Shown: positions 44,269 through 55,709, numbered from the stretch's first letter. The stretch: DNA of 64,000 nt from Phragmites australis (GCF_958298935.1 NC_084933.1:9283001-9347000), one strand, 5' to 3'. Numbers and translations: made by a program. Notes: generated from the letters alone by a model not told the origin.

Positions 44269-44640
44269 GCCGAGCAGGCCTTCCGCGATCTGAAGAAGTA
44301 TCTCACCTCACCACCCATGCAGGTGGCTCCGTCCGAAGGCGAGCCACTGCTACTCTACGTATCGGTCACTCCTCAGGTCGTAAGCATAGTGCTGGTGGTG
44401 GAACGCGACGAGTGCGCGGGGCCAGGTGCTGGGTCCCAGTTCCCGGCCGCCCCCGGGCACTCCCCCGTCCTCGCGGCTCCCCCTGAGTAGGGGGTCGAGC
44501 CCGAGCACTCGGCTCCTCCCGACTAGGGAGTAGAGCCCGAGCACCCGGTCAGCCCCAACCACACCGCCGAGCCTGGGGGCTGCAACAGCCCCTCGGGTGA
44601 GGCCGCGGTCCGGGCCCGCCGGGTACAACGACCGATGTAC
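44269..44640 (+). pseudogene. Element T RNase H start and Pro-rich hinge
   Basis: AEQAFRDLKKYLTSPPMQVA and LLLYVSVTPQVVSIVLVVER start the first RNase H. Then comes a hinge of about 60 codons rich in Pro, Gly, Glu and Ala with repeated PEHSAPP/PEHPVSP units and two stops. At DNA level this hinge repeats CCCGAGCACTCGGCTCC-type text, like the hairpin array in the LTRs of the same family. Confidence 0.75.
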
Positions 44641-45428
44641 TTCGTCAGTGAAGTCCTCCGGGAGGCCAAAACAAGGTACTCCAGGCTCAAAAGCTGCTCT
44701 ACGCCGTGCTCGTCGCTTCCCGGAAGCTGCGACACTACTTCCAGGTGCATAAGGTCTCGGTGGTTACCACGTACCCACTGGGACCTATCCTCCGGAACCG
44801 AGAAGGCACTGGGCGTGTTGTCAAGTGGGCAGTGGAGCTGGCGGAGTTCGACCTGCACTTCGTCAGTCGCCAGGCGATCAAAAGCCAGGCACTTTCTGAC
44901 TTCGTGGCAGAGTGGACACCCGTTCCCAAGGTCGTCCCAGAAGAGATTTCTGCATATCCCGGGCACGATGCGCCCGGGTACTGGATCATGCATTTCGACG
45001 ATTCCCTCTCGCTGAAAGGCGCGGGGGCCGGAGTGGTTCTCACCTCCCCAACGGGTGAAGAACTCCAGTACGTCGTGCAGCTGCAGTTCCGCGCATCCAA
45101 CAACATGGCGGAATATGAAGGTCTCATTGCTGGCCTCCGAGCCGCGGTGGGCCTCGGGATTCATCGCCTCCTGGTCAAGGGAGACTCCCAGCTGGTGGTC
45201 AACCAGGTATCCAAAGAGTACCAGTACACGGATCCTCAAATGGTGAAGTATGTGGCGGCAGTTAGGAAGCTGGAGAAGTGCTTCGATGGCCTGGAGCTGC
45301 GGTACATCCCTCGCCGCGACAATGCTCTGGCCGATGACCTCTCCCGCCTGGCCTCCTCCCGTGCGCGCGTCCCTGCCGGAGTCTTTGAAGAAAGACTCAC
45401 ACGGCCTTCCGTCCTGCCTGCCGAATAG
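44641..45428 (+). pseudogene. Element T RNase H plus second (archaeal-type-like) RNase H
   Basis: FVSEVLREAKTRYS, a frameshift near 44700, then LVASRKLRHYFQVHKVSVVT and FDLHFVSRQAIKSQALSDFV complete the first RNase H. A second domain follows: YWIMHFDDSLSLKGAGAGVV, FRASNNMAEYEGLIAGLRAA, LLVKGDSQLVVNQVSKEYQY, LRYIPRRDNALADDLSRLAS. Conserved acidic positions (HFD, AEYE, GDS, NALAD) are visible. Two RNase H domains are a known mark of the Tat lineage. The second domain is open from 44706 to the stop at 45428. Confidence 0.85.
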
Positions 45429-45479
45429 GGCGAAGGGGAAACCTCGAACTCAATTCTGGGGACCCCAGCGGCGCCCTCA

Positions 45480-46793
45480 GTGGGAAGCCCCGTCTGGGTG
45501 CCGCCGTCCGGCGAGTGCGCTGCGCTTGCTAAATGTTCTCAAGATGCCTCGTGGATGCACAACATCCGAGGGTACTTGAAGGAAAAGTTCCTCCCTGGGG
45601 ATGAGGCGTCTGCCGAAAGAGTTGCTCGGCAGTCCAAACGCTATGCCATAGTAGATGGGGATCTCTACCGGTGTAGCGCAGGCGGTGTTCTCCTGAAATG
45701 CATCTCCCGGGCAGAAGGCGGCGAGCTTCTCGCTGAGATCCACGAGGGCGAGTGCGGTGGCCATGCATCGTTCCGCACGCTGGTCGGGAAGGCCTTCTGG
45801 CAATGTTTCTACTGGCCTACAGCCCTCCAGGATGCTTCCGAGCTGGTTCAGCGCTGCAGAGCGTGCCAATTCCATGCAAAGCAGATTCACCAGCCAGCTC
45901 AGGCTTTTCACACCATCCCCCTGTCATGGCCTTTCGCGGTCTGGGGGCTGGACATTCTGGGTCCATTCCCCCGAGCAATCGGGGGCTATGAGTACCTCTA
46001 CGTCGCCATCGATAAGTTCACCAAGTGGCCGGAGGCGGTCCCAGTCATCAAGGTGACCAAGAACACGGCGCTCCAGTTCATCCGCAGCATCACCAGTCAG
46101 TCGCTTTGGTGTCCCGAACTGGATCATCACCGACAACGGCACCCAGTTCACAAGTGCCCTGTTCGGGGACTACTGCGAAGACCTCGGCATCAAGCTCTGC
46201 TTCGCCTCCGTCGCTCATCCTCGGGGTAACGGGCAGGTTGAGCGCGCGCCAACGTGGAGATACTGAATGGGCTCAAAACCCGGACCTATGACGTGCTCGC
46301 TAAGCACGGGAAGGGGTGGGTCGACGAGCTGCCTGCTGTGCTATGGGCCAATCGGACCACGCCGAGCCGCGCTACCGGGGAGACTCCTTTCTTCATCGTG
46401 TACGACGCTGAGGCGGTCCTCCCCTCTGAGCTCACTCTAAGCTCCCCTCGGGTGTACGCCTACTCTGAAGGTGAACAGGAACAGCAGAAGCGCGACGACG
46501 TCGACTACTTGGAGGAGCATCGGCGGCGTACCGCCGTCTGGGCAGCCCGCTACCAGCAAAGTCTGCGGCGCTACCACCAGCACCACGTCTGGGCCAAGTC
46601 TCTCGAGGTGGGGGATCTAGTTCTCCGACGCGTCCAATCACGCGAAGGAAGGAATAAGTTGTCCCCTATATGGGAAGGCTCCTTCACCGTGATCGGGGTC
46701 CCGCGAGAAGGCTCCTTCCGGCTGGCTGCAGAAGACGGGCAACCGCTCCCCAATCCATGGAACATCGAGCACCTGCACAAGTTCTACCCGTAG
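45480..46793 (+). pseudogene. Element T integrase
   Basis: The N-terminal zinc region has EIHEGECGGHASFRTLVGKA and LVQRCRACQFHAKQ (HHCC). The core Asp residues are in WGLDILGPFP (45951-45953) and WIITDNGTQF (46132-46134), and the Glu is in GNGQVERA (46240-46242). The last two are 35 residues apart, as expected for D,D35E. A frameshift lies near 46105 and another near 46245, each splitting the core. The C-terminal part is open at 46254-46793 (YDVLAKHGKGWVDELPAVLW, LSPIWEGSFTVIGVPREGSF), ending WNIEHLHKFYP. All key residues survive, so decay is mainly by small indels. Confidence 0.9.
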
Positions 46794-46799
46794 ATGGCC

Positions 46800-47949
46800 A
46801 TGCTCGTGACTCAGGTCAACCAGGCCGGGGGCACCCGAGCACTCGGTTCCCCAAGGATCCGTACAAGAGTGCTCGGGAGAGAGTGCTTGGGGCTGCACGC
46901 GGTAGCCCCCGAGCTCTCGGTTCCCCGAGGGTCCGTGCAAGAGTGCTCGGGGAGGTGAACAGTACCCCTGAGCATCCGGCCCCCCGAGGACAAGGATAGG
47001 CATTCTCGGGAGAGAGTGCTCGGGGATGTGAACAGTACCCCCGAGCACTCGGTACCCCGACGACCCAGAAAGGCCCCCGAGGGGCCCACCGATGAGGTGT
47101 CCACCAGTCAGAAGCCCGAAACCGTATTTAATGAGCGTGCGTGGCCTAACACCTCCAACTGCTCCCGCCGCACTCAGCGTCAGTTCCTGCCATGCTTTGG
47201 CTGAGAGGCGTGGGGTCATTAATTGCATGGGTCCTGTCCCGTGCCATCCGGCTTGTCTCGGGATAACGTCGTAAGGATCAGGTAGTTCCGTCTGCCGCGC
47301 TGCTGAGGCAGGGGAACAAGACAGGGCGAGCACGCCGGGTTGCTCTGCGGCTGCCCGGTGGGCCCTCTCCACGGCGCCTGTTGCTAGGACATTTATGGTG
47401 ACGGGCGACCGGGCGTGCAACGCATTTTCCACCCCCGGTCACTTTGCCCAGAAGAAATGATGACGCCCTTTCCATTTATGACATCTCGGAACTCGAGCCC
47501 CCTCCTTTCCGTTCGAGGCATGTCGTGGCCGACGAGTACTTAAAACAGCCGGCAGCACAGAAGCAAGGGACCGGACGGACGACGAGAGAAAGAGGTAGAG
47601 ACGAAGAATAGCAAAACAGAGACCAAGAGCCCAGTTCCAGCCGAAGAACAAGGAGCCTCAAGCTCTTAGATAGGCCCATATTCTTGTAACCCGCAACATC
47701 CTTGAGGGATTTCCTCGGGACAGTTATAGAATCCATACAGGAGTAGGGTATTACGCCCCCGTGCGGCCCGAAACCTGTCTAAATTCCGGTGCATTTACTT
47801 CTTCTTGCACTAGGCCAACACCCCCACCACCGGCCGTTGCATTCATTCCCATTTATTTCTCCGACGAACTTATTCAGGATCATCCCCACGGCCGAATATC
47901 TAAAAAGGGGTCTTTCAGGATCCCTGCGACAGGAGTTAATCCTCCAACA
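46800..47949 (+). mobile_element. 3' LTR of element T (K family), start deleted
   Basis: Lacks the TGTCGGTG start; the first K-type sequence is the half hairpin at about 46830. Roughly three and a half hairpin units remain (46830-47065) where K1 and K2 have six. From 47080 to the end (CTCCAACA) it tracks K1 closely, including GGTATTACGCCCCCGTGCGG. TTAAAACAGCC near 47540 is TATA-like. The bases after the end belong to element D, so T probably once inserted in D's integrase. Confidence 0.85.
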
Positions 47950-48690
47950 CATACACTACCTGTAACAGACTTATCTTGGTAGTGGAGTGTACCGACCTAT
48001 TGTATGCAGATTTAATATGCGGTAAACACTCTTCTCACATTCACAAATTTTTCTTTAAAACAGCCCGTAATATGGTCGATAATATACGGTTGACAACCTA
48101 TGTTTCACTGTCGATCTGGGAATGACACGTAGTAGAAAACAGTAGCTTTGTCCCCAATTTATTCTAAAGTGATCTCCAAAAGTGACTAAAAAATTTGTGT
48201 CATGATCTAAGACGATAGTATTTGGCACTCCCTGTAGTCAAACAATTTTCCTGAAAAATAAATCAGCTATGTTTGTAGCATCATCGCTTTTGTGACAAAG
48301 TATAAAATGTGCCATTTTAGAAAATCTATCCACAACTACAAATATGCTATTCCTCCCCCGTGTTGTCCTAGGCAGTCCTAAAACAAAATCTATAGAAATA
48401 TATCCTCCCATGGTGCACTAGGAACAGAAAGAGGCATGTAAAGACCATGTGGATTCAAACGAGACTTAGCTTTTTTGCAAGTAGTGCATCGGGACATATA
48501 GCGTTCGATATCTCGTCTCATCTTTGGCTAAAAGAAGTGGATGGCTAGCACATCTTCAGTCTTCTTTGCTCCAAAATGTGCCATCAATCCTCCTCCATGC
48601 GCCTCCTGTAACAAACAAAAAATGAACGGAACTAGCTGTAATGCATTGTTTGTTAGCACGATAGAGCAATCCTTCATTCAGCACATATTT
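47950..48690 (-). pseudogene. Element D integrase, partial
   Basis: The minus strand reads NALQLVPFIFCL, QEAHGGGLMAHFGAKKTEDV near 48600, then a decayed core, and CLPHIKSAYNRSVHSTTKIS near 48030, at which point element T interrupts. Frames are broken; the zinc finger His/His and the NRSVHST block are recognisable. The C terminus is missing. Confidence 0.75.
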
Positions 48691-50010
48691 ATTCCATATT
48701 TTTCCTTCTTTAAGATCCAATTAGCAGCATATAAGTCCTTAATGGTCACTAAACCAAAAATCTTATGATCAAGTTGAGGTAACATGGTATAACGCCTAGA
48801 AAGCGCATTAGCAATCATATTATCCTTCCTTTTCTTATGTTTCATGACATAGGGAAAAGACTCAATAAATTCTACCCATTTAGCATGTCGTTTATTCAGT
48901 TTAGCTTGACTTCTAATATGTTTCAGAATATATAACAAATTCTTTGGGCCATATAGATAATGTTGCCAAGTTTCAAGCACATGAACTAAAGCATACAATT
49001 CTTTATCATAAGTGGAATAATTCAGACTTGGCCCACTTAATTTCTCACTGAAATAAGCAACAGGTTTACCTTCTTGAATTAGCATACCTCCAATTCCAAT
49101 CTCACTAGCATCACATTCTAGTTCAAAGGTCTTACCAAAATCAGAGAGTTGGAGTAAAGAAGCATAGGTAAGTTTCTCTTTCAACAATTTGAATGCTTTT
49201 TCTTGTGCAGGTCTCCATTTGAAAACTACTCATTTCTTTGTCAACTCATTTAATGGAGTAGCAATGGTGCTGAAATTCTGCACAAATCTTCGATAGAAAC
49301 CCGCAAGACCATGAAAACTTCTCACTTGAGTAACAGAATTAGGGGTTTGGCCAGCTCTTTATGGCTTCGATTTTTTGCTTCATCCATTTCTATTCCCTGT
49401 GGAGTAACAACATAGCCAAGAAAAGAGACTCGATCTGTGCAAAAAGATGCACTTTTCGAGGTTACTGAACAAACGTGTATCTCTCAAAGCATTAAAAATA
49501 ACACGTAGATGGCCAAAGTGTGACTCATGTAACTGGTTATAAATCAAGATATCATCAAAGTATACCACCACAAATCTTCTAATGAAATCACATAAAACGT
49601 CATTCATCAATCGCATGAAAGTACTAGATGCATTAGTTAACCCAAAAGGCATTACTAACCACTCGTACAAGCCAAACTTAGTTTTAAACGTAGTTTTCCA
49701 TTCATCTCCAAGTTTCATCCTAATTTGGTTGTATCCACTTCGCAAGTCAATTTTAGTGAAAATTATAGAACCACTCAACTCATCAAGCATATCATCTAAC
49801 CTAGGGATATGATGACGATATCTTATAGTAATATTATTAATGGCTCTACAATCAACACACATACGTCAATTACTGTCTTTCTTAGGAACCAAAAGAACAG
49901 GAACAACATAAGGACTAAGACTTTATCGTACGTACTCGCGATCCAAAAGGTCTTGGACTTGTCGCTGAATTTCCTTAATCTCTTCCGGGTTAGTCCTATA
50001 TGCAGAACAG
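48691..50010 (-). pseudogene. Element D reverse transcriptase and RNase H
   Basis: RT: open at 49380-49862 with [40 protein letters not shown] and the catalytic YFDD at 49551-49562. A break near 49380-49190 removes the [10 protein letters not shown] part. RNase H is open at 48678-49187: [56 protein letters not shown]. The last has Asn where most enzymes have Asp (ADAL), a possible loss of a catalytic residue, and the SDHE-type block is deleted near [10 protein letters not shown]. Confidence 0.85.
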
Positions 50011-50024
50011 TTTGGCAAAGTTGC

Positions 50025-50805
50025 TCACATAATCAAATCAATTTGATGTTCTATCCCTCGAATTGGTGGTAATCCCAACAGAACTTCAACTGAAAATACA
50101 TCCAAAAACTCCTGCAAAAGGTTAGCAACAGTAGGAGGCAAAGAGCTAGATATATTCCAGAGTGAAACTAAGGCCTCTTTGCATATCAAAGCATAGCATT
50201 GCAGCTTATTAGCATAAATTTCAGCCAGATCAGATTTAGTAGCAAACATAACACACCCTTTCAGTCTAATTTCATCGGACTTAGAAATTGTTGTTGCTTT
50301 CTCCTTTTTGCGTGGAAAAACTTTTTCCGCTACTTGCTGATTTTCATATTCATTCTCAAACTTTTTTCTCTTATTTTCAGCTATCTCTTGTTCACATTTT
50401 ACAATTTCAGCAGGGGTTAACGGTAGAAAAGTTATTTTTTTCCTTTATGCATAAGGGTGTACTTATTACTTCTACCATAATGTGTTGCATCAGTATCAAA
50501 CTCCCGTGATCATCCTAACATGATTGCATGGGAACTACATTAAAATCAGCACAATCATGGTATGAACCAATAGAAAAATGCACCATAGCTGTTTGCATTA
50601 CCTTCAACTTATCACTGTTGTTGAACCATTCAATATGATACGGATGAGGATGTTTTCTTGTTGGCAAGGCAAACTTCTTGATCATATCTGAACTAACCAA
50701 GTTGTTGCAGCTTCCTCCATCAATAATGACTCGAACACGATAATCCATGACTATGAGGAACATCTGAAACAAATTGTGGCGTTGTTGCTATTCTGCTTGC
50801 TCCAT
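50025..50805 (-). pseudogene. Element D aspartic protease and linker
   Basis: The protease at 50515-50772 reads MDYRVRVIIDGGSCNNLVSS, with the Asp-Gly-Gly at 50713-50721, then TRKHPHPYHIEWFNNSDKLK and GSYHDCADFNVVPMQSC. A decayed linker follows, then the RT lead-in at 50025-50249 (LWNISSSLPPTVANLLQEFL, GLPPIRGIEHQIDLI). Closely parallel to element C over the same region. Confidence 0.82.
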
Positions 50806-51722
50806 TTAAGTGCTTAACAATTGCTGCACAATAAGGGTCCAATAATCCTTCGTGGCAGTAGCATCGAACACTTCCTCATGGTAGATATCCGTCTCACGTC
50901 CATGTTCATCACCTACATGGTTAGCTGCAAGAGTATATTCATCCTCAACATCACTAGCACTTACATATCCATCGTCTTCTGTTACAATGTACGCGTGCTG
51001 ACTTAGGCAATCCTTAATGACATGGTCCATTCCCTTACATCGGTGACAAATAATCCCAGTCATGCGACCAATTGAGGCAACCGAAGAAGAGCTCTTCGCT
51101 GGCCCCTGCACACTTATGGATTTGCTTACCTCGAGAGCGTATGACGGTGTCGAAGGTACTGCTGAATGCGCCCTACTCGAGAAGGGGTAGCAGACCGTGT
51201 AGCTCAACATGGGGCTATTTTGACTTGTTCTGGTGTTGATTTGGATGTAGTCGTGCTTCCAAAATTGCTCCTTGGTCTCTGTTGTCGTCCCTGCAATTCT
51301 TTTCTGCCAAACACGCAAGTTGGAACAATCTAGAAACACTATCGTATTCTTTGTAGTCAACTATATCCTGAATGTTACGTCTTAACCCTCCATAAAAGCG
51401 TGCCATTACAGCCTCTTCATACTCAATAATATCACAACGCAACATACTAATTTGAAGTTCCTGATAATATTCTTCTATGGATCTATCACCTTGGTTTAAG
51501 CGCTGCAATTTCCTACGCAAATCACGTTTAAAACAGGGGGGAATAAATCTGTTATGTATAGTAACTTTTAAAGCATTCCAAGTACTAGGAGCTAATCCGT
51601 CGATGTATACCCTATTCCACCAAATGATTGCAAAATTTTTAAATTCACTAGTGGCTTACCTAACTCTATGCACTTCAGGAACTAAATGAACATTAAACTT
51701 CTGTTCTACCGTCATCTCCCAT
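50806..51722 (-). pseudogene. Element D gag, N terminus missing
   Basis: Begins at about 51722 with WEMTVEQKFNVHLVPE, then LRRKLQRLNQGDRSIEEYYQ and MARFYGGLRRNIQDIVDYKE. A frame change precedes the readable stretch at 50806-51360, which holds the intact knuckle CHRCKGMDHVIKDC (51007-51048). To the right of 51722 the match to gag stops sharply, so the N-terminal third was lost before or during later insertions. Confidence 0.82.
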
Positions 51723-51801
51723 TTTCCCTAAGGCACCACCACAGAGACACCACGTGTAGCACACCACTACTCTTGCCCATCGCCGACATTGGCAGGCACG
51801 T

Positions 51802-52745
51802 TAATGCGCGTTTGCCCAATCTTCTGAAATGTAATATGATAAGTCGATTGGTGGAGCTTCGACATTGATGATCCAAAGACTCCGAACAGAACAGATCAAA
51901 AACCCTCGCAACCACTACACCACTACTCCGTGGTTATCAACCATGCCAAGACATAGTTGACCTGACCAAGAAGGCTTTTCCTGCAAATGAATTGAGAACA
52001 CAAGCATGAACAGGTAGATGCAATCTGAATATTGCTAATTACCAATAAAGTACTCGAGTTTGGGGTTAAACAAACCGATAAGCTTAAACAAACCGATAAA
52101 CGGCGAAACTGTCTAAAACTGAATAATCTAAGCTAAACCCTAAGCTAAACTATGACAGCTACTGTATATTTATAGGGGGATATGAGGGGGTCAACCTAGG
52201 GTTGTGCAGCCATGGAAAAGGGCGTGCACAACTAGGACTCCGACCTCGACATGATTACAAAACCCGACAGGGTCCAGAACGGTGACGTAACACTTTATTC
52301 CTTCGACTCTGACTAAACTATAAGGTATATTTGGTTGAACATAGATCCATTGGAAAGGACTCGACATAATCTTTCCAGCAAGTCCAAGAACGCCTAAAAC
52401 GGACTTCGTATGAGAGAGTTATGCCCGTTTTACTGACGTGCTATCTTGAGACTCGACCACGACCACGACCTCGACCACAACCACGACTAGAGCTCAGCCT
52501 CGAGTCCGAATAGACTTGGCCTTCGAAGGGTGATGTTCAGGTAAGGTTGTAGTGCTTCTCCCACGTTTCTAAGCAATAAAATATTACAGGAATTTAGTAG
52601 TAATCCATCCAAGGAAACATAAACAACGAAAAACGAGTTCACTTGGTGGTCTAATTATCGTGCACGTGCTCTTGTAATTGGACTTTGTGTGATTTGATGA
52701 TTATTGACGGTATTGATCGTATCTGAAGGAGCCATGGGCTCATCA
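51802..52745 (-). mobile_element. Probable solo LTR E of the A/C/F family
   Basis: Aligns with LTR F (54805-55709) over its whole length (ATGTAATATGATAAGTCGAT near 51825, CGCAACCACTACACCA). The right end is precise: ...GGCTCATCA (52745), then CACGT. CACGT also lies just before the left end (51797-51801). On the minus strand it starts TGATGAGCCCATGG and carries the coding tail with SPITRARTIIRPP near 52690-52650. TATAAATA (minus) is near 52167-52174. The left terminal dinucleotide is not TG, so the left end is less sure. Confidence 0.7.
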
Positions 52746-52750
52746 CACGT

Positions 52751-53289
52751 AGTGGCCATACACTAACTCTTCCTCAGATGCAAAATTCAACAATAGCATT
52801 ATGAGTATGAAGGTACTTGCAAGATTTACTCTCATAATCAGAGTAAGGTAAAACCCCAATCAATCTAAGATTACTAACAATCCCATCAATTGAGCAAACA
52901 TGGCATCCAAAGACTCTCTAAGGCCTTGCACGAACATATGACATTCTTGATTGTACATGCTTTAACGCCGAGCCTTGAATTGGTTAGTGCCTTCTTGAAA
53001 AATACTAAGAGTAGTCCAAATCTCACAAGCAGTATGGAGGTGCTGAACTCTGTCAAACTCATTACGACTTAGGCTGGTGAACAACATATTTCTAACCTTT
53101 TTGTGGGCTTCATATTGTTCAATTTGGACCTGAGTAGTATGAGCGACAGGAATCTCATAGTTGGAATCTACAACCTCCCATATTGCACTTCAGCTTAGAA
53201 GATAAGCCTCCATGCGCACATTCAATGTTCCCATGTTTCTCCATTGTCACCTACTATCACAAAACCATTATAGTCAACAAGTGATCAAA
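52751..53289 (-). pseudogene. Second copia gag remnant (UBN2-like)
   Basis: The minus strand reads NVRMEAYLLSC near 53210, MLFTSLSRNEFDRVQHLHTA and CEIWTTLSIFQEGTNQFKAR near 53085-52960, and MFVQGLRESLDAMFAQLMGL near 52930-52880. This is the standard order of copia UBN2-type gag. Stops and frame breaks are numerous. Further gag and pol are missing past 52751, where solo LTR E and element D begin. Confidence 0.75.
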
Positions 53290-53304
53290 CCAACTCTAAT
53301 ACCA
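53290..53304 (-). other. Primer-binding site of the second copia element
   Basis: The minus strand reads TGGTATTAGAGTTGG, a Met-tRNA-type site with a C-to-T change. It lies two bases from TGTTGGAACGAG, taken as the inner LTR edge. Confidence 0.75.
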
Positions 53305-53306
53305 AT

Positions 53307-54180
53307 TGTTGGAACGAGATTGGTAAATAGGCATCTAAAATTTTTTTTACGAAATTGATGGCCTTCTTCTATTCTTGAACCCAATGCACCTCAAAACCAC
53401 ATTCGAAAAGAAAAGAGACAAAAACATAATGCAAGACTTTCAGCACAAACAGTCATCCTCAATGGATGAGAACTCTAGGTTTAAGGCCATATCAAGAGTC
53501 AGAGTGCAAGAAGGCAATCAACTTAAAGAAAAACTCTTGAACACAAGAGAACTAGTCACCGAACCATTTGGTGGAGATAGCTAGGACGATGCTTGACGAT
53601 GTTCATTTTATCACCGGATCATCCGGCATATACATCTTCACCGGACCACCATTTGCATCCTCTCTGCAACATAAGGTACGATGTATTCTCCGATATTTAC
53701 ATCTTCCATCGCCGGACATCCAGCACATGTAAGTCCACCAGAGCCGATTTGCAAGCTATCTACAACAAATGCTCCAGCGTTCACTGTGCCCATCTCAAGA
53801 TCATCCTGTGTGTACTTCATATTTTTTGCTTCTAAGTTGAAATGCTCTGGCGTGTACTTCGTCTGAACGCTGGACCATCCAGTGTGTTTAAAATCCTATT
53901 TGCCGAACCATCCAGCATGTACAATTTTCCTAGACTAAGAGACAAACACTCCAACTTCATTTTTCTCTGCACTTTGGTTAGCGATGATCATAATTTCAAT
54001 ACATATACAAGCTTATGCAATCCAACAATCATCAAACCAAATCAACACAATTGTCAATCACTCATCATATATAAATCAGAGCACATTTCCACTTGGTTTC
54101 TCACTATTACTTGCCCAAATCTCGTCTCATTCTCACAAACTCATTAACCCTTTAATATTAAATTTAGTGAGCCATAAGTA
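53307..54180 (-). mobile_element. 5' LTR of the second copia element (outer end uncertain)
   Basis: The inner end is at 53307. The region 53605-53930 repeats the CACCGGA-nnn-TCCGG type motifs of the first copia LTR (caccggatcatccggc, ctggaccatccagtg, gccgaaccatccagc), in more decayed form. The outer end is not clear; it merges with the leader of the next element near 54180. Confidence 0.6.
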
Positions 54181-54787
54181 AACCCTAAAGCTCACGAACG
54201 ATGGATAAACCACCTCTCGACTTCTACCAGTGACATATGCCTTTGGTAAGCATAACACGTTCATTTTATGTTGGACAATTACATGATATCACCCAATGAA
54301 TCAAGAGATAACACTGTCAATGAAGTGTAATGCAACAAATAAGTTCTGCTCACAAAACCTGACATTGACTCACTAAACATGCATAACTTATATAAAGCTC
54401 GAATCTGAGTAGGTGTTCGAACCCGAAAAGGTGGTTGAATCCGAGTAGACGGTCAAATCCGAGTAGGTGGTGGAAGTGCCTGATGACACAATCTGGACTA
54501 TAGTAGACAAAACCCTAACTGCAAAGATGTAGCCAAGGGCATGCTGAGATACATGATGACTAGATTAGGAAAGACTCAACGGTAGAAACTAGAACACGAT
54601 GACTAGACCAGCAACAAAGACATTGATGATGAACTTGGACTCAACAACACGAAAGCTAAACGTAGTAGTTGGACAGTGAACGAACTAAGATCTAAATCTT
54701 TTTTATACGGTAAATTTTTGGACTGTATGTGATGAAACTCAATTAAACAAAAAGGGGATAAATGAGATTACCTAATGGGCAACCAAA
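54181..54787 (-). other. Leader of the element carrying LTR F
   Basis: AT-rich sequence between copia LTR and primer site, with a short tandem (GAATCCGAGTAG / CAAATCCGAGTAG, near 54440-54470). No gag can be read. It is probably the leader of a mostly deleted A-family element. Confidence 0.4.
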
Positions 54788-54799
54788 GATCTGATACCA
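54788..54799 (-). other. Primer-binding site next to LTR F
   Basis: The minus strand reads GTGGTATCAGATCT across 54788-54800, the same type as elements A and C. It shows that LTR F is a 5' LTR on the minus strand. Confidence 0.8.
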
Positions 54800-54804
54800 C
54801 TGGA

Positions 54805-55709
54805 TGTAAATGTGTTGCCCAATCTGCTGAAATGTAATGTGATAAGTCGATTCGGTGGAGTTTCAACATTGATGATCCAAATGCTCCAACCATAATAGAT
54901 CGAGAACCCTCGCAACCACTACACCATTACTATGTGGTCATGAACCATGCCAACATGGTTGACCTCGTCAAGAAAGCTTTTCATGCAATGAATAGAGAAC
55001 ACAACCAAGAATAGGTAGATGCAATATGAATATTGCTAATTACCAATGAAGAACTCAAAGTTGGGGTTCCACAAACTGATATACAACAAAACTATCTAAA
55101 ATAGAATAATCTAAATAAAAACCAAGACTAAACTATAATAGCTATTGTATATATAGGGGAGCATGAAGAGGTCTACAGAGGGTTATGCGGCCATGAGGAG
55201 AGGTGTACACAACCTAGACTCTAACCCCAACACGTTTACAAGACCCAACAAGACCCACAACGGTGATGTGGCATCTTATTTCATCAACTCTGATTAATCT
55301 CTAAGGAATCTAAGTGTGATACTAGATCCATTGGAAATGGCTCATTATAAGCTTTCCATTAAGTCCAAGAACGTCTTAATTGGACTCTATATGAGAAAGT
55401 TATGCTCGTTTTATGTATGTGATATCCTCAGACTCCGAACTGAATTTGGAGTCCGACTAGAAAACAACTTTGAGTCCGAGGAGACTTGGCATTCGAGGGA
55501 TGACGGCCAAGTGAGCTTGTGATGATTATCCCATATTCCTAAGCAACAAAACATCACAAGAATTTAGTAACAACCCATCCAAGAAAGCATGAACACTAGG
55601 AACGAGTTCACCTTGTGGTTTAACTATCGCACACACGCTCTTGTAATTGGTCCTTGTATATATTGAGGAGTAGTATTGCACGGATCCGAAGGAGTGATAT
55701 CCTCATAAT
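54805..55709 (-). mobile_element. 5' LTR F (A/C/E family)
   Basis: On the minus strand the start reads TTATGAGGATATC (TG changed to TT) near 55709, with tail coding GPITRACAIVKPQGELV near 55655-55605. The end ...CATTTACA is a few bases from the primer site. TATATATACA (minus) lies near 55145-55155. It aligns with LTR E throughout. Only this LTR, primer site and leader remain of its element. Confidence 0.78.

Larger units (their letters stand above)
42650..47949 (+). mobile_element. Ty3/gypsy element T (Tat lineage), 5' end missing
   Basis: Protease, RT, RNase H, second RNase H, integrase and a 3' LTR lie in order on the plus strand. Gag, leader and 5' LTR are missing: the sequence begins in the gag-protease region directly against element C. 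The 3' LTR belongs to the K family (K1, K2). High GC contrasts with AT-richer C and D on either side. Frameshifts and stops occur in every domain. Confidence 0.9.
47950..51722 (-). mobile_element. Ty3/gypsy element D, both ends truncated
   Basis: Minus strand, same family type as A and C. Order from the right: gag (51722-50806), protease, RT, RNase H, integrase to 47950. No LTR is attached: the left end is cut in the integrase by element T, and the right end is cut within gag. Details are in the domain entries. Confidence 0.85.
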
